A program made the position numbers and the translations under genes. From contig JAFZXU010000042.1 of the NCBI GenBank assembly GCA_017616655.1, forward strand, positions 1 through 64,000: a stretch of DNA of 64,000 nucleotides. The letters run 5' to 3'. This DNA comes from Bacteroidales bacterium. Lineage in GTDB: Bacteria; Bacteroidota; Bacteroidia; Bacteroidales; UBA932. Shown piece by piece: positions 1-7,185 of the stretch. Position 1 is the stretch's first letter. Each line of letters opens with the position of its first letter. The notes below the pieces were generated by a model. It saw only the letters and a program-made list of their open reading frames with translations. It was not told the origin of the DNA and did not search any database.

Positions 1-189
1 CGCAGCAGCGGCAGTTCCAGCAGCAGTTCCTACAGCTCCGGCACCCGTTCTTCCGGCAGCAGCTACAGCGGAGGCAGCTCATACAGCGGAGGCAGCCGTT
101 CATCAGGCGGCTTCAGCGGCGGCAGCAGCTCCGGCGGACACAGCAGCAGCGGCAGCTCAGGCGGACACACCGGCGGAGGACGCAGGTAA
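1..189 (+). CDS. C-terminal end of a Ser/Gly-rich protein (5' truncated)
   Basis: Frame 1 is open from the left edge to a TAA at 187-189. The 62 visible residues are almost only Ser and Gly with a few Tyr, Arg and His, in short imperfect units such as YSGGS and SSGGH. This is a low-complexity tail of a larger protein whose body lies outside the window, so no function can be assigned. Such tails are common at the end of Bacteroidota surface or envelope proteins, but that is inference. The next gene starts 42 bases downstream on the same strand, so the two may be cotranscribed. Confidence 0.6.
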   Translation, partial: RSSGSSSSSSYSSGTRSSGSSYSGGSSYSGGSRSSGGFSGGSSSGGHSSSGSSGGHTGGGRR

Positions 190-231
190 CGACGCCCCGG
201 ATTGAATAACCTCATTAACACTACAGACGCT

Positions 232-1797
232 ATGAAAAAGATATATACACTGCTCTGTTCACTCCTTCTGGCCGGATCGGCATTCGCCCAGGGCCCCGCT
301 GACGCACTGCTTATCGCAGAGAATCACTACGAGGGCACTGCACGCACGCTGGCTATGGGCAACGCCTTCACCGCACTTGGAGGAGACCTTGGAGCAATAT
401 CGATAAATCCGGCAAGCTCAGGAGTTTACAGGTGCAACGAGTTCACCGTCTCCCCGGCATTCATCACGGCAAGGGGCGACAGCTACTTCAACGGCAACCC
501 ATACTCCGACAGCAAGACGCGTTTCACCCTCTCCAACACGGGATTCGTAACGGCAGTCAACACCGGCAACGCTTCCGGGCTGCTGAACTACAACTTCGGC
601 TTCACGGTCAACCGCACCAACAGTTTCAACAACATCGTCAGCGCCTCCGGTTACAACTCGAAGGCCAGCATCCTCGGCTCGATCGCCTGCAGCGTCAACG
701 GCCTGGATCCCACGATGCTCGAAGTCTCTGAAAACTACGAGCCGTACAACAACGAGAACATCCCCTGGAACGCCATCCTGGCATACGACAGCTACCTGAT
801 CAATCCCATAACCGACACCAATCCCCAGTCCTACATCGCATCTACCGAGAATATCTTCGGTGACGGCAGCATAGGAGTCGGCGGACGCCTGAGGCAGGAT
901 TACTACAGCAAGACCTACGGCGGTTCACACGAGTTCTCCTTCAACTTCGGAGGCAACTGGAACGACAACCTCTTCCTGGGCGTGAACCTCAACCTCATAA
1001 GCGTGGATTACACCATCAAGGAGTACTACTCCGAAATTGCCAACAACTCGCTCGAATTCGACGACGGATTCGTCAGCATGACAAGCGACTACTGGCAGCA
1101 GACCTCCGGCGCGGGATTCAACGCCAAGATCGGAGCCATCTGGGCGCCTGCCGGCGGCCTCAGACTCGGCGCTACGCTGACCACCCCCACCTGGTACTCC
1201 CTCACCGACAGCTGGCAGAGGTGGATGACTTCCGAGTTCGACAACGGCAATACCAACAGTCAGGAGTCGCCTTACGGTTCGTTTGATTACCAGATCACCA
1301 CGCCCCTCCGCTGGAGCATCGGCGCAGCCTATACGATAGGTGGCCTCGGCCTTATCAGCGCCGACTATGAGAGCGTCAACTACGGCAGGATGAAGATGGC
1401 AGACGGCAACGGAAACACCAACACCTTCTCCGACGCCAACATGGCTATCGGCACCGGACTCGGACGCTGCGACATCTTCCGCCTCGGCGGCGAGCTGCTC
1501 TGGGGCAACACCGCATTCCGCGCAGGATACAACTACTACGGCAGCGCAGGCTCGCTCGTCGACTACAACGGACTGCCCTACTACACCTACCAGAGCACAA
1601 GCTACCTCTCCTGCGGCGTCGGATTCAGGTTCGGCGAAGAGGGACGCACAAGCTTCGACATCGCATACCAGAAACTTATCGGCGACAATTACGACAAGTT
1701 CACGGTTTTCGACAGCTATGAAGATGTGACGGCTCCCGCCATCGAGGTCAACAAGGGTCTCGGCAAGCTGGTATTCACGCTCGCCTTCAGATTCTAA
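232..1797 (+). CDS. Outer membrane protein, OmpP1/FadL/TodX-like family
   Basis: The 521-residue product is predicted to be a beta-barrel transporter for hydrophobic compounds. I start it at the ATG at 232, because residues 1-19 (MKKIYTLLCSLLLAGSAFA, then Q) form a clean signal peptide; a TTG 30 bases upstream would spoil it. The N-terminal part (about residues 33-58) has the family signature GTARTLAMGNAFTALGGD followed by INPAS. The body alternates aromatic and polar residues, and the protein ends in LAFRF, a typical C-terminal aromatic for barrel assembly. Bacteroidota carry several FadL paralogues and the substrate is unknown. Its last 4 bases overlap the convergent wbqC-like gene. Confidence 0.8.
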   Translation: MKKIYTLLCSLLLAGSAFAQGPADALLIAENHYEGTARTLAMGNAFTALGGDLGAISINPASSGVYRCNEFTVSPAFITARGDSYFNGNPYSDSKTRFTLSNTGFVTAVNTGNASGLLNYNFGFTVNRTNSFNNIVSASGYNSKASILGSIACSVNGLDPTMLEVSENYEPYNNENIPWNAILAYDSYLINPITDTNPQSYIASTENIFGDGSIGVGGRLRQDYYSKTYGGSHEFSFNFGGNWNDNLFLGVNLNLISVDYTIKEYYSEIANNSLEFDDGFVSMTSDYWQQTSGAGFNAKIGAIWAPAGGLRLGATLTTPTWYSLTDSWQRWMTSEFDNGNTNSQESPYGSFDYQITTPLRWSIGAAYTIGGLGLISADYESVNYGRMKMADGNGNTNTFSDANMAIGTGLGRCDIFRLGGELLWGNTAFRAGYNYYGSAGSLVDYNGLPYYTYQSTSYLSCGVGFRFGEEGRTSFDIAYQKLIGDNYDKFTVFDSYEDVTAPAIEVNKGLGKLVFTLAFRF

Positions 1798-2426
1798 ACA
1801 AGGTAGGAAACGGCATCGGGCCCTTCGCTGCAGAGGAGGTCGATGACTGAAAGATGCGGGATGAATTCCCGCCCTGTGGAGAAGACCTGGAACCAGGTCT
1901 TCTCTTCTTTTTGGTACAGCTCGCAAAAGCCCGGCCCCTTGTATTTGGGCTGGATTACCTGCCTCAAATCCCCTTCGGGATACTCCGGAACATAAGCTTC
2001 CGTAACGGAGATTTCCGCCTTCAGGCCTGCCATTCCCAACAGCAGTTCGATCAGACGTATATTGTAGTCGAAGAGGAAGGTCTCCCTGCGGTCCATCACC
2101 TCGAAGAGGTCGTCGCGGTAATACTCGAAGAAGGCGGAAGAGTTGTACGCAGCCTCCAGGGCCCGCTTGTGGCGTATCAGCCAGGGTTCGGACCAGTCTA
2201 TACGGATGTCGCGTATGGTGGAGGTGCGGATATTGCCGTGCTCGACGGGAATAACCAGGTTCTCCGGACCGCCGGTCGAGAAGATGCGGCAGCGATTGCG
2301 CCAGGACTGCTTCTGGTAGCTCTCGCACCCTTCGATGAGTGCCTTCCCGGAAAGGGCTATCGCCCGGAAATAGTCGACCGGCGGCAGGTATGCCGTCGTC
2401 AGGATACAGACTTCCGGAGCCTCCAT
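1794..2426 (-). CDS. WbqC-like family protein
   Basis: This 210-residue protein resembles the WbqC family found in O-antigen and lipid A neighbourhoods; the biochemical role is not firmly established. Visible family traits are the N-terminal TTAYLPPVDYF stretch, the WRNR segment near residue 42, and alternating hydrophobic strands. The start chosen (2426) overlaps the lpxA stop in a TGATG arrangement, which implies translational coupling and makes it the last gene of lpxD-lpxC-lpxA-wbqC. An upstream ATG 15 bases earlier is possible but lies deeper inside lpxA. The operon position suggests an envelope glycolipid role. Confidence 0.7.
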   Translation of the reverse strand: MEAPEVCILTTAYLPPVDYFRAIALSGKALIEGCESYQKQSWRNRCRIFSTGGPENLVIPVEHGNIRTSTIRDIRIDWSEPWLIRHKRALEAAYNSSAFFEYYRDDLFEVMDRRETFLFDYNIRLIELLLGMAGLKAEISVTEAYVPEYPEGDLRQVIQPKYKGPGFCELYQKEEKTWFQVFSTGREFIPHLSVIDLLCSEGPDAVSYLV

Positions 2427-3208
2427 CACTTGACGGGGCACTTGATGATGCCCCTGCCGGAGTTCTCCACGAATGAGAGGATCATATCGCGGTGGGTACT
2501 CCTGGGGAAGGCGCCCTTTATTGCGATGCAGGCGTCGGAGACGGTCATTCCGCCCTGATAGATCATGCGATAGATCTCCTTGATCTCGCCGATAGTCTCA
2601 TTGGAGAAGCCCTTGCGGCGCAGGCCGACGATATTCAGTCCCTCGAAGACCACGGGATTGCGGCTGGCCAGTACGAAGGGCGGAACATCCTTGATTACGG
2701 TGTTGCCGCCGCCAAGCATCGTGTAGGAGCCGATATGGCAGAACTGATGGACCAGCACGCCGCCGCCGAGTGTGGCGAAATCATCGATCACCACCTCACC
2801 CGCCAGGCCGGTATAGCCCGCAAGGATGCAGTTGTCACCCACCACACAGTCGTGAGCCACGTGGACATAGGACATCAGCAGGCAGTTGGAGCCCACCTTC
2901 GTAAGATACTTTCCGCTGGCCGCAGTGCCGCGGTTGACCGTAGCACACTCGCGGATGGTGGTATTCTCGCCGATCTCCACGCGGGTAACCTCTCCCTCAT
3001 ATTTGAGGTCCTGAGGGATGCCGCCGATAACGGCGCCGGGGAAGATGTTGCATCCTCCGCCGATTTTCACATAGTCGAATATCGTTACGTTGGGGCCTAT
3101 TTTGCAGTTGTCGCCGATCTCCACCTCGCCGCTGATATAGCAGAAAGGGCCGATCTCGACATTCTTGCCGATGCGGGCGTCAGGGTGAATAAAACTGTTA
3201 TTGTTCAT
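2426..3208 (-). CDS. lpxA: UDP-N-acetylglucosamine acyltransferase LpxA
   Basis: LpxA adds the first 3-hydroxyacyl chain to UDP-GlcNAc in the cytoplasm, the first step of lipid A synthesis. The 260-residue product has repeated hexapeptides of a left-handed beta-helix (IGKNVEIG, IGDNCKIG, VEIGENT) and the HVAHDC segment near residue 119 that carries the catalytic His. The C-terminal helical part (about 200-260) contains LNIVGLRRKGFS, typical for LpxA. The start at 3208 gives [14 protein letters not shown], the usual N-terminus; a longer reading would overlap lpxC extensively. It overlaps the lpxC 3' end by 11 bases. Confidence 0.95.
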   Translation of the reverse strand: MNNNSFIHPDARIGKNVEIGPFCYISGEVEIGDNCKIGPNVTIFDYVKIGGGCNIFPGAVIGGIPQDLKYEGEVTRVEIGENTTIRECATVNRGTAASGKYLTKVGSNCLLMSYVHVAHDCVVGDNCILAGYTGLAGEVVIDDFATLGGGVLVHQFCHIGSYTMLGGGNTVIKDVPPFVLASRNPVVFEGLNIVGLRRKGFSNETIGEIKEIYRMIYQGGMTVSDACIAIKGAFPRSTHRDMILSFVENSGRGIIKCPVK

Positions 3209-4115
3209 CGTCGTCAAATACCGGGAAAGTACTGGAAACCAGGGCGGAAACCGCCTCTGCATTGGAGGCGTGGCCGGGTTTGAAGGCCTTTATGCGCATC
3301 TTCAGAGGCATTGCGGCCAGGGTCAGGTCGCCGATCAGGTCGAGCAGTTTGTGGCGGGCTATCTCGTTGTCGAACAGGGGCTTGCTCAGGTAGCCTGCGG
3401 AGACTCTCTCTATCGAGGAGAGGTCGAATACCTTGCACAGGTTGGCGACAGCCTCCTCGGAAGGCTCCTCGTCCACCACTACCAATGCGTTGTCGATGGC
3501 TCCGCCCTTGATCAGCCCCTTTCCCAGCAGGGGCTGCAGTTCGCTGAAGAAGCAGAAAGTACGGCACGGAGCTATCTCCGCGGCATAGTCCATCCCCTCG
3601 CGGAACACGGCCGTCTGGCAGCCGACTATCGGCGAGGGATAGTCCACTTCGACCTCGATTTCGAGGGTGTCGGAGGGTTCGAAAACGTATCTGGAGCCCC
3701 CTTCGGTCTCGTACACGAAGGGTTCGTCGATGGTCAGATATTCGCGGTCCGCATCCTGCTCTTTGATTCCGGCCGCAAGGAAGGCGTCGGTGAACGCCTT
3801 TGCGCTGCCGTCGAGAATCGGCACCTCAGGAGCGTCGATTATGATCGAGGCGTTGTCGATGCCCAGTCCGCTGAGGGCGGAGAGGAGGTGCTCGGCCGTG
3901 ATTATCTCCACGTCATTCTCCTGAAGCATGCTGCATCTGGAGGAGGGCGCCGCATTGAAGAAGTTCACCAGAACCGGCCTGCGCCCCGCATCGGAGCGCA
4001 CGAAGGTTATTCCGAAATCCGGAGGGGCGGGCTGCACGTCGATGTGCACAGCTTTGCCGGTATGGAGGCCCACTCCGTCGAAATGGCAGGTTTTGGCTAG
4101 TGTATGCTGTTTCAT
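3198..4115 (-). CDS. lpxC: UDP-3-O-acyl-N-acetylglucosamine deacetylase LpxC (stand-alone)
   Basis: LpxC is the zinc deacetylase that commits the cell to lipid A synthesis. The 305-residue product keeps the metal and catalytic residues: the His of AEHLLSAL (about residue 76), HKLLDLIGD (about 260-268, His and Asp ligands) and the GHASN His near the end (about 287). The ATG at 4115 overlaps the lpxD stop as ATGA. Most Bacteroidota encode LpxC fused to a C-terminal FabZ dehydratase, about 460 residues in all. Here the reading frame ends soon after the GHASN motif and the next gene is lpxA, so no FabZ domain is present. Confidence 0.93.
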   Translation of the reverse strand: MKQHTLAKTCHFDGVGLHTGKAVHIDVQPAPPDFGITFVRSDAGRRPVLVNFFNAAPSSRCSMLQENDVEIITAEHLLSALSGLGIDNASIIIDAPEVPILDGSAKAFTDAFLAAGIKEQDADREYLTIDEPFVYETEGGSRYVFEPSDTLEIEVEVDYPSPIVGCQTAVFREGMDYAAEIAPCRTFCFFSELQPLLGKGLIKGGAIDNALVVVDEEPSEEAVANLCKVFDLSSIERVSAGYLSKPLFDNEIARHKLLDLIGDLTLAAMPLKMRIKAFKPGHASNAEAVSALVSSTFPVFDDDEQ

Positions 4116-5077
4116 TGCTTCTTTTTTCCGGATTGTTTGAATACCGCGTAGGCCCGCATATAGTCCCAATAGTCGATTGCAGGGAATCCGAGGAGGGTCC
4201 CACCCTCTTTCTTCACATTTCCTGCCACACCGGTCCGGGCGGCGATCGTGGTGTTGTCCGCCACGGTTACGTGGTCGGCAACGCCGCTCTGACCCGCGAT
4301 TATGCAGTTGCGGCCTATCCTTGTCGAGCCTGCGATGCCGCACTGGGCCGATATCACGGTGTTCTCGCCGATTTCCACGTTGTGGGCTATCTGGCAGAGG
4401 TTGTCTATCTTGACTCCGTCTCGGATCACGGTAGAGCCCATCATGGCGCGGTCGACGGTGGTTCCGGCACCGATCTCCACATTGTTGCCTATCACGACGT
4501 TGCCTGTCTGGGGAATCTTCCTGTAGGTGCCGTCCTCCATCTTCGTGAAGCCGAATCCATCGGCCCCGATTACGGCGTTAGCGTGGATTATGCAGTTGTC
4601 GCCGATTTCGCAGTCGTGGTAGATTCTCACTCCGGGATAGATTATGCAGTTACTGCCGATCCTGACCTTGCGGCCGATATGGACCTGGGGGAAGATATGG
4701 GTGCCGCGGCCGATGCGGGCGGATACCGCTATATGGTTGCGGTAGTCGAGCCAGCGGGCGGAGAAGCGGTTGCCGCGCAATTTGTTCTTTTTCAGCGAGT
4801 CAAAGAACTCGAGCAGCAAGGTCACTCCCTTGTAGGGATCGTCCACGCGGATCAGGGTGGCCGTCAGCGGCTGTTTGGGCTCGAAGTCGCGGCCTACTAT
4901 GATTATGTCGGCCTTACAGCTGTCGAGATATGATTCGTACTTCGGGTTTGCATAGAAGCAAACCGTTCCGGGGCGGCCGTATTCGATGCGCGCAGGGGCA
5001 GAAACCCTCACCTGAGGGTCCCCTTCCACCGTCCCGCCGATGCGTTCCGCTATCTCTTTTGCTGTTAAACTGACCAT
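4112..5077 (-). CDS. lpxD: UDP-3-O-(3-hydroxyacyl)glucosamine N-acyltransferase LpxD
   Basis: LpxD adds the second acyl chain, on the amino group exposed by LpxC. The 321-residue product has the N-terminal uridine-binding domain (about 1-100, with the CFYANPKYE segment) and a long left-handed beta-helix of hexapeptides (about 105-300), including the QIAHNVEIG segment that carries the catalytic His. I use the ATG at 5077, giving [15 protein letters not shown]; an upstream in-frame ATG would lie before the promoter-like box at 5094-5101. It is the first gene of the lpxD-lpxC-lpxA-wbqC operon. Confidence 0.93.
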   Translation of the reverse strand: MVSLTAKEIAERIGGTVEGDPQVRVSAPARIEYGRPGTVCFYANPKYESYLDSCKADIIIVGRDFEPKQPLTATLIRVDDPYKGVTLLLEFFDSLKKNKLRGNRFSARWLDYRNHIAVSARIGRGTHIFPQVHIGRKVRIGSNCIIYPGVRIYHDCEIGDNCIIHANAVIGADGFGFTKMEDGTYRKIPQTGNVVIGNNVEIGAGTTVDRAMMGSTVIRDGVKIDNLCQIAHNVEIGENTVISAQCGIAGSTRIGRNCIIAGQSGVADHVTVADNTTIAARTGVAGNVKKEGGTLLGFPAIDYWDYMRAYAVFKQSGKKKQ

Positions 5078-5093
5078 AGTCCTGACAAGATTA

Positions 5094-5101
5094 CAAATAT
5101 A
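5094..5101 (-). promoter_or_regulatory. Putative -7 box for the lpxD operon
   Basis: Read on the minus strand the bases are TATATTTG, matching the Bacteroidota -7 consensus TAnnTTTG. The lpxD ATG lies 16 bases beyond the last G. A TTTG at the usual 19-20 base spacing is not obvious, so the -33 element is weak or absent. Confidence 0.5.
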
Positions 5102-5150
5102 ACTCTCTTTTTCCAAATAATCGATATTTAATGCTTTAGTTTTTGATGTT

Positions 5151-5297
5151 TTTGGCCCGCTTTATTTGCTCCGGGATGTTCCCCTTCAAACCTTCCGCTT
5201 CGCTCCATCCCTCCCACTTCGTGGGCCCCTCCCGTTCATGTTACCACGGGCGGCACAGGTTTGAAGTGAAACATTCCTCCGCCTAGGGCGGGCTAAG
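5151..5297. repeat. Structured intergenic element, copy A
   Basis: Nested inverted repeats fold this 147-base stretch. The outer helix pairs 5151-5160 with 5288-5297 (core GGCCCGC with GCGGGCT). The second helix pairs 5173-5180 (GGGATGTT) with 5270-5277 (AACATTCC). A 3x3 internal loop follows, then a third helix, 5184-5192 (CTTCAAACC) with 5258-5266 (GGTTTGAAG). Inside are a CCCAC-TTC-GTGGG hairpin and a CCCGT/ACGGG hairpin. Copy B at 15731-15885 has the same layout, a near-identical core and identical loop segments, but different helix sequences that remain complementary. I see no open frame in it. It could be a folded RNA or a DNA-level palindromic repeat; function unknown. Confidence 0.75.
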
Positions 5298-5343
5298 TGT
5301 AGTTCGCCATAGAGATCGGAAGTACAAGACATTGTTTTTTTTG

Positions 5344-5351
5344 TATATTTG
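5344..5351 (+). promoter_or_regulatory. Putative -7 box for the small RNA
   Basis: TATATTTG matches TAnnTTTG and is followed by C. It sits just before the terminator-ended RNA region, so transcription would begin near 5356. No good TTTG is found 19-21 bases upstream, which is a weakness. Confidence 0.5.
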
Positions 5352-5355
5352 CACT

Positions 5356-5492
5356 GTCTTAACAACGTGGGCCTGTTACTCGATAGACACCCACCTGGGC
5401 GGCCTTTTTAGGGAGAGTTAAGGGAAAGGGTAGGTCGGTAGCCCCTTATTTTATAACAGCGGCTTCTAGTCATAGGGTCGCTGTTTTTTTTT
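5356..5492 (+). ncRNA. Putative small RNA, possible Bacteroidales 6S-like RNA
   Basis: This roughly 135-base segment has a promoter box at its 5' side and a strong intrinsic terminator at its 3' side, with no plausible open reading frame. Visible helices: 5358-5363 (CTTAAC) with 5417-5422 (GTTAAG); 5367-5371 (GTGGG) with 5390-5394 (CCCAC), extended by TGTT with GACA around an ACTCGATA loop; and GGGC near 5397 with GCCC near 5441. A separate promoter for rimP lies after the terminator, so this is an independent transcript and not simply a rimP leader. The size and genome-wide expectation that Bacteroidales make a 6S RNA make that a candidate identity, but I cannot confirm it by eye. Confidence 0.55.
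5455..5492 (+). terminator. Intrinsic terminator of the small RNA
   Basis: AACAGCG at 5455-5461 pairs with CGCTGTT at 5479-5485, leaving a 17-base loop, and the stem runs directly into an unbroken T tract to 5492. It would separate the small RNA from the rimP operon. Confidence 0.8.
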
Positions 5493-5516
5493 ATTTGCCA
5501 AAAAAAATATAAACTA

Positions 5517-5547
5517 TTTGTCATTTAGCGGTTTTTCTATATCTTTG
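5517..5547 (+). promoter_or_regulatory. Promoter of the rimP-nusA-infB operon
   Basis: A TTTG at 5517-5520, a 19-base spacer and TATCTTTG at 5540-5547 match the Bacteroidota -33/-7 promoter exactly. Transcription would start near 5553, leaving a leader of about 75 bases before the rimP ATG at 5629. Confidence 0.8.
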
Positions 5548-5628
5548 CAGCCGTTAGATGAAGATGTGCAAGGGGGCCCGACGGTCCCCTTGTCTATTAT
5601 ACCGGACCGAAAGGAGATATTTACGACA

Positions 5629-5886
5629 ATGATTGCAAAGGAAATCATCGAGGCGATTGCCTCCGAATACCTGGCGAATACGCCGCTGACGCTTGTCAAG
5701 GTCAAGGTCAGCAAGGATAACGACATCGACGTCACCATCACCCGCGAGGACGCCGGAGTCACCATCGACGACTGCGTGGAGCTGAGCCGTCACATCGAGT
5801 CGAAACTCGACCGCGACAAGGAGGATTTCTCCCTTACCGTGGGCTCCGCAAGGCGCAAGACCATCGGCCCGGCTGAAGAAGAATAG
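5629..5886 (+). CDS. rimP: Ribosome maturation factor RimP, N-terminal domain only
   Basis: RimP assists maturation of the 30S ribosomal subunit. The position directly before nusA and infB and the sequence identify it: VKVKVSKDNDIDVTI, then the VELSRHIESKLDRD and FSLTVGSA segments of the N-terminal alpha/beta domain. Family members are usually about 150 residues, with a C-terminal SH3-like domain after the GSAG hinge. This product is 85 residues: after VGSA it reads RRKTIGPAEEE and stops. No C-terminal domain is found in any forward frame before nusA at 5925. The ATG at 5629 is chosen because earlier in-frame codons lie at or before the promoter; AAGGAG lies 12 bases upstream. Confidence 0.75.
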   Translation: MIAKEIIEAIASEYLANTPLTLVKVKVSKDNDIDVTITREDAGVTIDDCVELSRHIESKLDRDKEDFSLTVGSARRKTIGPAEEE

Positions 5887-5924
5887 AATAATAGTATAAA
5901 CAATAACAAACGCAACGACTTAAA

Positions 5925-7184
5925 ATGGAAGGTTTGAACCTTATCAGCTCATTCGCTGACTTCAAAGAACAGAAAAGCATCGACCGTCCTACGATGATGA
6001 GTGTGCTCGAGGACGTATTCCGCTCGCAGCTCGAAAAAATGTACGGCGAGACCGCCGATTTCGACATAATCATCAATATCGACAAGGGAGACTTCGAGAT
6101 CTGGCGCAACCGCACCGTGGTCGAGGAGGTGGAGGATCCCGCAAGGGAGATCTCTCTCGAAGAGGTACAGAGAATCGACGACTCCTACGAGGTGGGCGAG
6201 GAGTATCCCGAAGAGGTCAAGCTCGCCGACTTCGGCCGCCGCGGCATCCTCAACATCCGCCAGAACCTCTCCGGACGCATAATGGACATCGAGAAGGCCA
6301 ATCTCTACAACAAGTATCGCGACAAGATCGGCGAGATAATGGTAGGCGAAGTCTATCAGGCATGGAAGAAAGAGGTGCTCGTCATGGACGAGGACGGCAA
6401 CGAACTCGTGCTCCCCAAGGCCGAGCAGATACCGACCGACTTCTTCCGCAAGGGCGACACCGTAAAGGCTGTCATCTCAGACGTGGAGATGAAGAACAAC
6501 ACTCCCGTCATCACCCTTTCGCGTACCTCTCCCCTCTTCCTCGAGAGACTCTTCGAGCAGGAGGTGCCTGAGATTTTCGACGGCCTGATCACTATCAAGA
6601 AGGTGGTCCGCATGCCGGGCGAGCGCGCCAAGATAGCTGTCGAATCGTATGACGACCGCATCGATCCCGTTGGAGCATGCGTCGGCGTGAAGGGTTCGCG
6701 TATCCACGGCATCGTCCGCGAGCTGCGCAACGAGAACATCGACATCATCAACTGGACCTCCAACACCCAGCTTCTCGTAACCAGGGCCCTCAGCCCCGCC
6801 AAGATCAGCTCGATGGAGATCAACGAAGAGGAGAAGCAGATCAGGGTCAACCTGAAGCCTTCGGAGGTTTCGCTCGCAATCGGCAAGAACGGCAGCAACA
6901 TCAAGCTTGCGGGAATGCTTGCAGGCTATCAGATAGAAGTTTACAGGGATATCGACGAAACTGAGATCGACGAGGAAGACGTTATGCTCGACGAATTCAA
7001 CGACGAGATCGAACAGTGGATCATCGACGCCCTCAAGGGCATCGGATGCGATACCGCGAAGAGCGTCCTCGCACTTCCCGTGAAGGAACTCGTGATGCGC
7101 GCCGATCTCGAAGAGGAGACCGCGGAAGAGGTCCAGAGGATTCTCAGGGCCGAGTTCGAAGATACCCCCAAGGAGGAGGAATAA
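5925..7184 (+). CDS. nusA: Transcription termination/antitermination factor NusA
   Basis: NusA binds RNA polymerase and RNA to modulate pausing, termination and antitermination. The 419-residue product has the N-terminal polymerase-binding domain (about 1-125), an S1 domain (about 130-205, [12 protein letters not shown]) and two KH domains (about 225-345). The latter are marked by [18 protein letters not shown] and by [15 protein letters not shown] short acidic C-terminal helical region with one helix-hairpin-helix-like segment ([14 protein letters not shown]) follows. The length fits Bacteroidota NusA, which lacks the long proteobacterial acidic repeats. It lies 38 bases after rimP and one base before infB. 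Confidence 0.95.
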   Translation: MEGLNLISSFADFKEQKSIDRPTMMSVLEDVFRSQLEKMYGETADFDIIINIDKGDFEIWRNRTVVEEVEDPAREISLEEVQRIDDSYEVGEEYPEEVKLADFGRRGILNIRQNLSGRIMDIEKANLYNKYRDKIGEIMVGEVYQAWKKEVLVMDEDGNELVLPKAEQIPTDFFRKGDTVKAVISDVEMKNNTPVITLSRTSPLFLERLFEQEVPEIFDGLITIKKVVRMPGERAKIAVESYDDRIDPVGACVGVKGSRIHGIVRELRNENIDIINWTSNTQLLVTRALSPAKISSMEINEEEKQIRVNLKPSEVSLAIGKNGSNIKLAGMLAGYQIEVYRDIDETEIDEEDVMLDEFNDEIEQWIIDALKGIGCDTAKSVLALPVKELVMRADLEEETAEEVQRILRAEFEDTPKEEE

Positions 7185-7185
7185 T

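Noticed and set aside
925-2328. Long open frame (467 codons) on the minus strand opposite the FadL-like gene
   Set aside because: Low-complexity Val/Glu/Gly composition, no family motifs, and it crosses two well-supported genes. It is a shadow of GC-rich codon use.
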